Origin: Bin87 sp034421995
GTDB lineage: Bacteria; Chloroflexota; Dehalococcoidia; Lucifugimonadales; UBA3495
Assembly: GCA_034421995.1 (NCBI GenBank)
Contig: DAOUJY010000160.1
Span: 1-5,258, forward strand
DNA: 5,258 nucleotides
Reading direction: 5' to 3'
Shown here in pieces: positions 1-5,258 of this stretch. The notes beneath the pieces are model-generated. The model was not told where the DNA came from. It was given only the letters and a program-made list of their open reading frames with translations, and made no database searches. The translations under genes and the position numbers were made by a program. Within the stretch, counting starts at the first letter, position 1. Every line of letters begins with the position of its first letter.

Positions 1-677
1 GCGGCGCTGGTGGCGATGGCGACGGTGAAGGTCTCGTTCCCTTCGTCCTCCCCGTCGAAGCGGAGGGGGATGGACAACGTGGCGGTCAGCTCGCCGGGGG
101 CGACGCGGACGGTAGCGGGGACATCGCCCACGTCGGCGGCCACGGCTTTGCCCGCGCCGGTGGCGTAGGCCGGGGTGACGGTGAACGTCAGCCCGCCCGC
201 CGGCGCCTCATGCCCCAGGGAGACGGTCAGCACGGCGCTATTGCTCTCCTTCGCGGAAGCGTCGGCGATGGAGAAGGTCCTGTGGTCTGCCGGCGTACCG
301 AACACCTTGACCCAGTCGCTGTCATCGGGACCGTTCGAACCGCCGTCGCGCGAGGCGCTGAGATGAACGGCATACCTTTGGCCGCTCTCCAGCCCGGTTA
401 TGGTGTAGGACGACTGGCCCGCGACGACGGGCAGCCCGCCCCCTCCCGAGATATGTCCCCACACGCCGGAGCCCGGCACGCTCCACCTTATGAAGTGATT
501 GAGCTCCGGCCGGGCGTCCCAGGTCAAAGTCAATGACTGGTGCCCCGGCGTCAACTTCAGCCCGGTGGGGTTGGAGAGTTTCTGCTCCTGGGCCGCGGCC
601 GGCAGCGGAGCGGATAGCAGCAGCGCCGCCAGCCCCAGCAGAACGGCAACGAAGGCGAACGCGCGTAGAGCGGCCAT
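1..677 (-). CDS. Secreted FnIII/Calx-beta domain protein, C-terminus beyond the window
   Basis: The frame reads without a stop from ATG at 677 to the left edge (225 complete codons). Residues 1-29 form a Sec signal peptide: short Arg-containing start, Leu/Ala/Val core at about 8-21, and an AAA|QEQ signal peptidase I site after residue 29. Residues about 36-131 are a fibronectin type III module (PTGLKLTPGHQSLTLTWD start, YTITGLESGQRYAVHLSA strand-F region). Residues about 133-225 match a Calx-beta domain, with FSIADASAKESNSAVLTVSL and the acidic DGEDEGNETFTV segment typical of the family. A good Shine-Dalgarno GGGAGG (684-689) lies 6 bases before the ATG and fixes the start. The product is exported and probably acts in adhesion or as a surface scaffold; this is inferred from domains only, with no catalytic domain in the visible part. 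It lies downstream of a longer gene with the same domain types and has its own leader and candidate promoter. How many more modules or what anchor follow cannot be seen. Confidence 0.9.
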   Translation of the reverse strand, partial: MAALRAFAFVAVLLGLAALLLSAPLPAAAQEQKLSNPTGLKLTPGHQSLTLTWDARPELNHFIRWSVPGSGVWGHISGGGGLPVVAGQSSYTITGLESGQRYAVHLSASRDGGSNGPDDSDWVKVFGTPADHRTFSIADASAKESNSAVLTVSLGHEAPAGGLTFTVTPAYATGAGKAVAADVGDVPATVRVAPGELTATLSIPLRFDGEDEGNETFTVAIATSA

Positions 678-683
678 GCCAAG

Positions 684-689
684 CCTCCC
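684..689 (-). promoter_or_regulatory. Ribosome binding site of the signal-peptide gene
   Basis: GGGAGG on the minus strand, 6 bases before the ATG at 677. It supports that ATG as the true start and agrees with the signal peptide beginning there. Confidence 0.75.
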
Positions 690-693
690 GTAG

Positions 694-710
694 TTTTCAG
701 AGGCTGAAAA
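694..710 (-). repeat. Perfect 7-bp inverted repeat just upstream of the RBS
   Basis: TTTTCAG (694-700) and CTGAAAA (704-710) are perfect reverse complements separated by three bases. In the minus-strand mRNA the hairpin would sit 4 bases before the Shine-Dalgarno. Its 5' arm is also the U-run of the GC-rich hairpin at 712-734, so the two elements compete for or share the same bases. A regulatory role is inference. Confidence 0.5.
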
Positions 711-734
711 AGGCAGGTAACGGCGAATCCTGCC
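707..734 (-). terminator. Terminator-like (attenuator candidate) hairpin in the leader
   Basis: On the minus strand GGCAGG (734-729) pairs with CCTGCC (717-712) around an 11-base loop and is followed directly by TTTTT (711-707). A short GC-rich stem plus U-run is the form of an intrinsic terminator. It lies inside the presumed 5' leader, about 30 bases before the start codon at 677, so it could be a leader attenuator rather than an end-of-gene terminator. The stem is only 6 bp, so efficiency may be low. Confidence 0.35.
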
Positions 735-908
735 GGCATTGCGGTTGGACATGGCTGGCGGGTGTCTCATTATCAATTTCCTTCTCGATCCTGGAGATGT
801 TTTGCCATCAACGGGTGCGCCAGGCGGTTGCCCGTCCTGGCAACGTGGTCGTACCGCCAGTTGCGCCGGCGGAGTACGGCGGCCCGGACTTGAAAATCCA
901 GCCCGGAC

Positions 909-914
909 ATTATA
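909..914 (-). promoter_or_regulatory. Candidate -10 box for the signal-peptide gene
   Basis: A perfect TATAAT occurs on the minus strand in a small AT-rich patch (about 905-960) of otherwise GC-rich DNA. The hexamer 17 bases upstream (CCGCAC) does not resemble TTGACA and there is no extended -10 TGn, so the call rests on the -10 alone. If used, transcription would start near 902 and give a leader of about 225 bases. Confidence 0.3.
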
Positions 915-1080
915 CGGATTTACGTAATCACGTGCGGGTAAAGCAGCGAAGAAGTTTATAACGCAGCGATCACTTTCGGGCCAATTCGTTGGAATTGACC
1001 CCAAACAGGCCGTTTCTGCCAGGGGTAAGGACTTGCAGAACGCCGGCCCGCCGGCGCGGCGGGTCTCCCCGGACGGGAAG

Positions 1081-1104
1081 GGCCGCCCCGAATCCGGGGC
1101 GGCC
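1081..1104 (-). terminator. GC-rich hairpin after the long FnIII gene
   Basis: GGCCGCCCCG (1081-1090) and CGGGGCGGCC (1095-1104) form a perfect 10-bp stem with a 4-base loop, starting about 30 bases after the TAG stop (1135-1137). On the minus strand it is followed by CTTCCCG, so the U-run is poor; termination may be weak or factor-assisted, or the stem may protect the 3' end. A second stem, CCCGCC/GGCGGG (1047-1052, 1058-1063), follows close by. The stem is certain; the function is likely but not proven. Confidence 0.55.
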
Positions 1105-1134
1105 TTTCAGTCATCCGGCGGGCAATCGCCCCGG

Positions 1135-4100
1135 CTAGTCGTTGTCCCGCACCGTGACCTTCACCGCCGGGCCGGTCATGCCGTGGTACACCGGATCCTC
1201 GGCCCAGCCCGGCGGGTTGCCCAGCAGGTCGGCCGGCGCCGTCCACACGTCGTGGTGGATCACCGCCGTGCCGCCGCCGCCCGCGACCTCGTCGTCGCTG
1301 GCGACCACCGTGATGGGAACCCCCACGTTCCAGCGGTAGGCCCAGCCCTCCCACATCGCCCCCTCGGGCGGCGCGTAGTTGCTGGGCAGCAGGATCATCC
1401 GCTGCTGACCCGCCAGCTCGCTGCCGTTCAGCACTTCGTCCGGATCCTCGGCGAACAGGCTCACCTGCACCGGCTGGGTCGGGTTGCTGCTCAGCCGCAC
1501 CCGGTAGGTGGCCGAGCCGCCCTCGGTCAGCGTCAGGCTGGCCGGCGACACCACGACCTCGCCCCGGGCCGGCGGCGGCGCGATGACCGCCTGGACCGGG
1601 TCGGCCCATTCCCCGGCGCCCACGGCGTTCACCGCCCGCACCCGGAAGTCGTAGGTTCCCGCCACGTTCAGCCCGCTGACCGTGGCCGCGGTCCCACTGA
1701 CGCGCCGGCTCTCGCTCTGGCACAGGTCGTCCGGGTCGGCGGCGCAGGGACCCCAGTAGCGGTACTCGTACCCGGTCACCCGCGTCCCGCCGTCCTCCGC
1801 CGGCGGACCCCAGGCCAGGCTCACCCGGTTCCGCTCCACGCCGGTGACCCGCAGGTCCGTGGGCGTCCCCGGAACCGTGGTCGGCTCCCCGGCCGTGGTG
1901 GCCGACGCCGAGGTCGAGTAGGGGCCGCCCCGGCTGCCGCTGAGGGCCGCCACCCGGTAGTGGTAGGTCATGCCGGACATCAGGCCGGCGTGGCGGTAGC
2001 TCGTGCCGGCGTGGCGGTCTCGCAGCCGCTGCCACTTCATGCCGTCGGCGGAATGCTCGATGCGGTAGCCGGTGACGCTGCCCCCGCCGGCCGCCGGCGC
2101 CGCCCACGACAGGTCAATGCGGTTCTCCCCGTCGGCCGTGGCCGTCAGCCCCGTGGGCGCGTTGGCCGGCCCGCCGGAATCCGTGGTGGCGCTGACTTCC
2201 GCCGACCAGTCCCCCTCCAGCGTATGACCGCCGGAGAGGCTGATGGCCCGCACCCGGTAACTCCAGGTCGCGCCGGCCGAGAGGCCGACGTCCGCGTAGG
2301 ACCTCCCGTCTTCGGGATAGACCGTCGCCAGGTGGGACCAGTCGCTGCCTTCCGTGTTGCGCTCCAGCTGGTACTCGAAGATCTCGGCGTCGCCGCCGGG
2401 CTTGCTCCAGGACAGCGCGATCTCGTTGGGGCCGTTGGCCGCCGCCGTGAGCCGGGGCGCCCCGGCCGCCGTGGTAGCCGTCGCCGTATCCGACCACGGC
2501 CCGTGCCCCAGGGCGGTGACCGCCCGCGCCCGGTAGTGCCGGAAGGCGCCGGGGGACAGGCCCCGGTGGGTGTAGGACATCCCGTCCGCCGCCCGCACCG
2601 TCGCCAGGCGGCTCCAGTTTGCGCCGTCCGTGGAGTGTTCCAGCTCGTAGGCCAGCACGGGGACGGCGTTGCCGCCGGGCATGGTCCACGACAGCGTTAT
2701 CTCCGACGCATCGTCGTAGTCGGCCGTCAGGGTGGGCGCGGCTATGCTCGCCGACGTTGCCTGCGCCCACGCGCCTGGGCCGTTGGCCGTCCTGGCCTGG
2801 ATGCGGTAGAGACGGACCGGGCCGACGGACAGGTTGCCGTGCACCCAGCTGGTGTCGTCGGGGCCCAATTGCGCCCCGGTGTCGCTCCATGACTGCCCGC
2901 CGTTGACGGACACCTGGATGGTATAGTCGGTGACGGCCGCCCCGTTGCCGTCGGGCTTGGTCCAGGTAAGCCGCACCTCTCCGCCCTGGAGCTGCTCCGC
3001 GGTGAAATCCCCGGGCGCGTCGGGGCCGGTCATAGTCGGATTCGACCACGGGGAATGGCCCCCGAGGTAGTTCACCGCCCGGACCCGGTAGGATTGGTTG
3101 ACGGCGCCGCCTCGCACGTCGGCGTGGATCGTCCCTGCTACCTCGTCGGGCAGAAGTACCCCGTTCCGTTCCACCTGGTAGTGGGTCACTGGCCAGCCGT
3201 TCACCAACTTACCTGTAGGCGCCTCCCATCGCAGCAGCGCCAGGTCGCCGAATTCCTGCACCTTCAGCTCTTGGGGCGCGTTGGGATCCCCTCTGCCGGT
3301 GCTCGACTGCGACGTAATCTGCGCTTCGTTATTGTCTCCGATATGGTCGTAGTATTCGGTGGAGTGACGGGTCCCGTCGACGACCACCGAATAGTCTTGG
3401 GTGGTCTTGATTGCTGCTGTGATTGGATCCCCATCGCCGAAGATGGTCAGGGTTTCCTTTTCGCTCCCGCCAAGCTCGCGCGCACGTTCCAAGGCATTCA
3501 TCTCGCCGATGGTCCAAAAGCCCTGGCAGAGGCCGTTTGCGTCGCAGGATCCCTTTTCGTAGCGGCCCCGGCTGGCATCGGCCCGGGCCCCTTCCGGCAC
3601 GCCGGTCAGCGTCACCAGGACGCCGGCAGCGGCGCTCGGCCCGTTGTTCACCGCCTCGATGACGTAGCCTTTCTGCCGGCCCTGCGGTCTATCGCCCTGC
3701 CGCACCTCCAGTTCCGCCGCCGGGCCGACGTGGAAGGTGTAGGTGGCGCTGTCGGTGTAGGTGGTGCCGGAAAGGGTGCCGGTTATTTCTAACAGCACTT
3801 TGTAGGTGCCCAGCGCCCCGAAATGGAAAACAGCGTCCGCAAGCCAATCACTGGGATTGTTTCCTAAATCTGACAAGGTCCACGCATCGCTCGTGACTTT
3901 CGAGCTGTCCGGGGCGACCAGAAGGGACGTCAAATCGTGGCCGCCGAAGTCGCCCAGCATCTCCCAGCGGCCCGGCGCGTCTCCGCCACCCGGCGCGGTT
4001 ACCGTCACGGCTTCCTGGACTATCCAACTGGAGGCGAGCCGCGCCTGGCTGTCCCTCAAATTCATCAGGTTCTCAGTGGACCAGATTACGTTCTCGTCGT

Positions 4101-5067
4101 CATCCATGTCACGCCCCCGGCGATCGTCAACGTGGATGGTCACCAGTTCGGGCGGGAGAAGCATGCTGCCTGGAGAAGCATACCGCCCGGAACGAGTAGC
4201 CACGTCATCCCGCCTCTGCTTCGTAACCGGGTGCGAAGAGGAGAGTTTCAATTCGGTAACAAGCTCCAGCGTATCGTTCGCGTTGCAGGGGTATGCGGTA
4301 ACACCGATGCAGGGGAAGAAGGTGAACAGGTCGATATCGCCGCCGCCAATCAGCTCCGGCGGATGGTCTCCCAAGCACACCGTCGCGGCGTCGTCGTATC
4401 TCCATCTGTCACGGTCGGGCGGCGTGACCCTATCCACCTCAGCGGTCAGGCACCTTGTCTCCAGGGGCGCGCTCCCGCTCAAGTTCACGGGCACGTTCAG
4501 GGTTTTGGTTCTGGTAGCGTCGCCCGTCGCGGGCAGTTCGCCGACGCGCCAGGTTGCGGTATTCCCCGAAATAGTAGTATCGGGCATACTCGACGATGCG
4601 AAGGACAGCCCCGGCGTGAGGGTGATCTTCAGCTGCACATCCTCTTTAGGGTTTTGGCCATAAGTCTCACTGCTATAGCCCGCGCGATTTATCGCAGCGA
4701 GTCTGAAGACGGTTTGACCGTTCGGCGCCGGACGTAGGTCATCCACACTGACCCTCACACCCATAGAAGAATTATTAGTGTGGGCAAGGTGACCTATCCT
4801 CCATAGATATGTCCAGGTTTCGGCACGATTGTTGTATTCAAACCTCGGCGTTTCCTGGGGCGAAGACGAAATGATTGAGACGCGAAGCAGAAAAAATCCA
4901 CTATTTCCGGACGTTTCCCCGCTGATTTCGTAAGTCCTGACCTTGTTGGGGGGTATTGACGAAATAGTAAACACACGATTGACGGAACTAATGACGGGAA
5001 TGTAGGGGGTAGGGGGTATCGCATATACGCGCGTCAATTGCGGACCGGATTCAACTCTCACCTTCAC
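1135..5067 (-). CDS. Large DUF11-like/FnIII/Calx-beta surface protein, apparently 5'-truncated
   Basis: 1310 residues if read from the GTG at 5067. Residues 1-95 and about 105-233 look like two DUF11-like beta-sandwich domains (second: TVFRLAAINRAGY..., ATWRVGELP). Residues 234-450 are a region I do not recognise, with an acidic RDMDDDEN stretch at 319-326 and a PKD-like end (GTYKVLLEITG at 420-430). Residues 451-585 are a further DUF11-like domain (GYVIEAVNNGPSAAAGVLVTL). Six FnIII modules follow at about 595-681, 682-776, 777-866, 867-963, 968-1058 and 1065-1163. Residues 1168-1310 are a Calx-beta-like domain ending VKVTVRDND at the stop. The eight cysteines fall in four close pairs, suiting an oxidising location. 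The expected role is an extracellular adhesin or scaffold; no catalytic residues are evident. The GTG start is doubtful: it has no Shine-Dalgarno and no signal peptide, and the first domain begins upstream of it. The gene is probably a remnant missing its export signal; alternatively its true start lies across a rearrangement. Domain calls are by eye. Confidence 0.75.
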   Translation of the reverse strand: MKVRVESGPQLTRVYAIPPTPYIPVISSVNRVFTISSIPPNKVRTYEISGETSGNSGFFLLRVSIISSSPQETPRFEYNNRAETWTYLWRIGHLAHTNNSSMGVRVSVDDLRPAPNGQTVFRLAAINRAGYSSETYGQNPKEDVQLKITLTPGLSFASSSMPDTTISGNTATWRVGELPATGDATRTKTLNVPVNLSGSAPLETRCLTAEVDRVTPPDRDRWRYDDAATVCLGDHPPELIGGGDIDLFTFFPCIGVTAYPCNANDTLELVTELKLSSSHPVTKQRRDDVATRSGRYASPGSMLLPPELVTIHVDDRRGRDMDDDENVIWSTENLMNLRDSQARLASSWIVQEAVTVTAPGGGDAPGRWEMLGDFGGHDLTSLLVAPDSSKVTSDAWTLSDLGNNPSDWLADAVFHFGALGTYKVLLEITGTLSGTTYTDSATYTFHVGPAAELEVRQGDRPQGRQKGYVIEAVNNGPSAAAGVLVTLTGVPEGARADASRGRYEKGSCDANGLCQGFWTIGEMNALERARELGGSEKETLTIFGDGDPITAAIKTTQDYSVVVDGTRHSTEYYDHIGDNNEAQITSQSSTGRGDPNAPQELKVQEFGDLALLRWEAPTGKLVNGWPVTHYQVERNGVLLPDEVAGTIHADVRGGAVNQSYRVRAVNYLGGHSPWSNPTMTGPDAPGDFTAEQLQGGEVRLTWTKPDGNGAAVTDYTIQVSVNGGQSWSDTGAQLGPDDTSWVHGNLSVGPVRLYRIQARTANGPGAWAQATSASIAAPTLTADYDDASEITLSWTMPGGNAVPVLAYELEHSTDGANWSRLATVRAADGMSYTHRGLSPGAFRHYRARAVTALGHGPWSDTATATTAAGAPRLTAAANGPNEIALSWSKPGGDAEIFEYQLERNTEGSDWSHLATVYPEDGRSYADVGLSAGATWSYRVRAISLSGGHTLEGDWSAEVSATTDSGGPANAPTGLTATADGENRIDLSWAAPAAGGGSVTGYRIEHSADGMKWQRLRDRHAGTSYRHAGLMSGMTYHYRVAALSGSRGGPYSTSASATTAGEPTTVPGTPTDLRVTGVERNRVSLAWGPPAEDGGTRVTGYEYRYWGPCAADPDDLCQSESRRVSGTAATVSGLNVAGTYDFRVRAVNAVGAGEWADPVQAVIAPPPARGEVVVSPASLTLTEGGSATYRVRLSSNPTQPVQVSLFAEDPDEVLNGSELAGQQRMILLPSNYAPPEGAMWEGWAYRWNVGVPITVVASDDEVAGGGGTAVIHHDVWTAPADLLGNPPGWAEDPVYHGMTGPAVKVTVRDND
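1579..3285 (-). repeat. Tandem array of six fibronectin type III modules
   Basis: Six modules of about 85-99 residues, each with a LxWxxP-type strand B (for example VRLTWTKP, ITLSWTMP, IALSWSKP, IDLSWAAP, VSLAWGPP), a Tyr-containing strand C and a YRVRAV-type strand F. Modules 3 and 4 are the most alike, about half identical by eye, and related DNA such as ACCGTCGCCAGG recurs at 2321 and 2597, 276 bases (92 codons) apart. Module 6 carries an insertion with a cysteine pair (residues 1108 and 1116). Confidence 0.88.
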
Positions 5068-5175
5068 GTCATGAACCCATATATCAGAGTTATTTCTTAC
5101 CTTTAAAACCCAATCCGTGTCAGAGGGGTCAGGCTTCAGCGGTTCAATAACCTTTGGTGCTAGTTTGAGACGATT

Positions 5176-5204
5176 TTGAAAATGCCACGAGGTTCCCCTA
5201 TGCT
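5176..5204 (+). promoter_or_regulatory. Sigma70-like promoter for the plus-strand gene
   Basis: TTGAAA (5176-5181, five of six to TTGACA) and TATGCT (5199-5204, four of six to TATAAT) are separated by exactly 17 bases. Transcription would begin near 5211, about 27 bases before the ATG at 5238. By prediction only. Confidence 0.4.
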
Positions 5205-5235
5205 GCGAGTTGAGAACACTCCGCAGCGAGGAACC
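5191..5235 (+). repeat. Imperfect hairpin covering the RBS of the plus-strand gene
   Basis: GGTTCC (5191-5196) pairs with GGAACC (5230-5235). Inside it, GCTGCGAGT (5202-5210) pairs with ACTcCGCAGC (5218-5227) with one bulged C, around a 7-base loop. The right arm includes most of the Shine-Dalgarno-like GAGGAA (5228-5233). The left arm lies upstream of the predicted transcription start, so only transcripts entering from outside could fold the full structure. Confidence 0.5.
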
Positions 5236-5237
5236 CC

Positions 5238-5258
5238 ATGAACATCTCCGATTTTATC
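5238..5258 (+). CDS. Start of an unidentified plus-strand gene, possibly a transposase
   Basis: ATG followed by AAC ATC TCC GAT TTT ATC (MNISDFI) runs off the right edge. The start is supported by GAGGAA four bases upstream (5228-5233) and a promoter-like pair at 5176-5204. Seven residues are too few to assign a family. A transposase is suggested only by context: the adjacent minus-strand gene loses its 5' end here, and the leader hairpin resembles the read-through-protecting structures known from some insertion sequences such as IS10. Confidence 0.45.

Larger units (their letters stand above)
678..1134. other. Intergenic region with long structured leader, no gene seen
   Basis: This stretch separates the two minus-strand genes, and no frame in it looks like a real gene. 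The half nearest the downstream gene would be its leader. Besides the two hairpins next to the RBS it contains a perfect 6-bp stem GTTGCC/GGCAAC (827-832 and 839-844), an overlapping ACGGG/CCCGT pair (811-815 and 831-835) that would be mutually exclusive with it, and a bulged stem GTACCGCC/GGCGgaGTAC (851-858 and 868-877). The other half has CAATTC/GAATTG (982-987, 992-997; 4-base loop) and GC-rich hairpins near the end of the upstream gene. In DNA this GC-rich some stems are expected by chance. I recognise no known riboswitch. Confidence 0.5.
5068..5253 (-). pseudogene. In-frame 5' remnant of the long gene without a start codon
   Basis: The long gene's frame stays open upstream of the GTG at 5067 until TAA at 5254-5256, but these 62 codons contain no ATG, GTG or TTG (only two CTG). 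The part nearest the gene, encoding DTDWVLKVRNNSDIWVHDVKV, looks like the first strands of a DUF11-like domain (compare VIEAVNNGPSAAAGVLV later in the protein), so real coding sequence reaches at least to about 5120. The stretch beyond about 5165 encodes nothing domain-like and overlaps the hairpin and promoter of the plus-strand gene. The natural reading is that the original 5' end, with signal peptide and start, has been replaced by foreign DNA. Confidence 0.55.
5160..5258 (+). mobile_element. Possible left end of an insertion sequence
   Basis: The coding character of the long minus-strand gene is lost in this stretch, and within fewer than 100 bases there is a promoter-like pair, a hairpin and the ribosome binding site and ATG of a gene pointing right. 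This arrangement is typical of an insertion sequence end. I cannot name a family: only seven transposase-candidate residues are visible, and the terminal inverted repeat and target duplication lie outside the window or cannot be delimited. The boundary is uncertain, anywhere from about 5120 to 5190. An ordinary divergent gene is the alternative. Confidence 0.3.

Noticed and set aside
678..902. Cyclic-di-GMP (GEMM) or another known riboswitch in the leader
   Set aside because: I looked for GEMM-type conserved segments such as GGGCAAACC and GACGCAAAGCC, and for other familiar cores. None is present in the right arrangement, so only an unnamed structured leader can be claimed.
739..927. Small plus-strand open frame in the intergenic region
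   Set aside because: No Shine-Dalgarno, no recognisable sequence, and it lies across the structured leader of the minus-strand gene.
1033..2892. Very long plus-strand open frame (619 codons) opposite the FnIII array
   Set aside because: The opposite strand encodes clearly recognisable FnIII and Calx-beta modules. The plus-strand product is rich in Arg, Gly, Pro and His with no domain and starts at TTG without an RBS: a typical antisense shadow in GC-rich coding DNA.
1579..3285. CRISPR-like or satellite repeat array
   Set aside because: The repetition is at about 90-codon scale and is fully explained by diverged FnIII protein modules; there are no short identical repeats with unique spacers.
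3806..4737. Overlapping plus-strand open frames of 285 and 266 codons
   Set aside because: They oppose the DUF11-like and middle region of the long gene, overlap each other in different frames and show no recognisable domain or RBS.
1..5067. The two minus-strand genes as one gene split by a frameshift
   Set aside because: The downstream gene has its own strong RBS, ATG and complete signal peptide, and 457 non-coding bases with a hairpin lie between the two genes.

Overview
The window is GC-rich bacterial DNA. It holds two minus-strand genes for large modular extracellular beta-sandwich proteins and, at the right edge, the first codons of a plus-strand gene that may belong to a mobile element. 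No tRNA, rRNA, CRISPR array or metabolic gene is visible. The protein style (FnIII, Calx-beta and DUF11-like modules, classical Sec signal peptide) fits an environmental or host-associated bacterium. Such proteins are common in, for example, Chloroflexota and sponge symbionts, but nothing here fixes the taxon.

Layout from right to left, in the direction of transcription of the main genes. (1) 5238-5258 (+): ATG and seven codons (MNISDFI...) behind a Shine-Dalgarno-like sequence, a sigma70-like promoter and an imperfect hairpin; possibly the left end of an insertion sequence. (2) 5253-1135 (-): a very long frame with DUF11-like domains, an unrecognised middle region, six FnIII modules and a terminal Calx-beta-like domain. 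Its only usable start is a GTG at 5067, but domain-like coding sequence continues upstream of that GTG and stops at a TAA (5254-5256) without any ATG/GTG/TTG. It has no signal peptide although its cysteines are paired as in exported proteins. The gene looks decapitated. (3) 678-1134: a 457-base intergenic region with a GC-rich hairpin after the long gene, a consensus TATAAT, and a long structured leader with an attenuator-like hairpin. (4) 677-1 (-): a second gene, with signal peptide, one FnIII module and the start of a Calx-beta domain, running off the left edge.

The two main genes share domain types and orientation and are probably paralogous neighbours making cell-surface or secreted adhesin-like or scaffold proteins. 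The hairpin and promoter between them suggest separate transcription units. The upstream copy may be inactive; the downstream one looks intact as far as it can be read.
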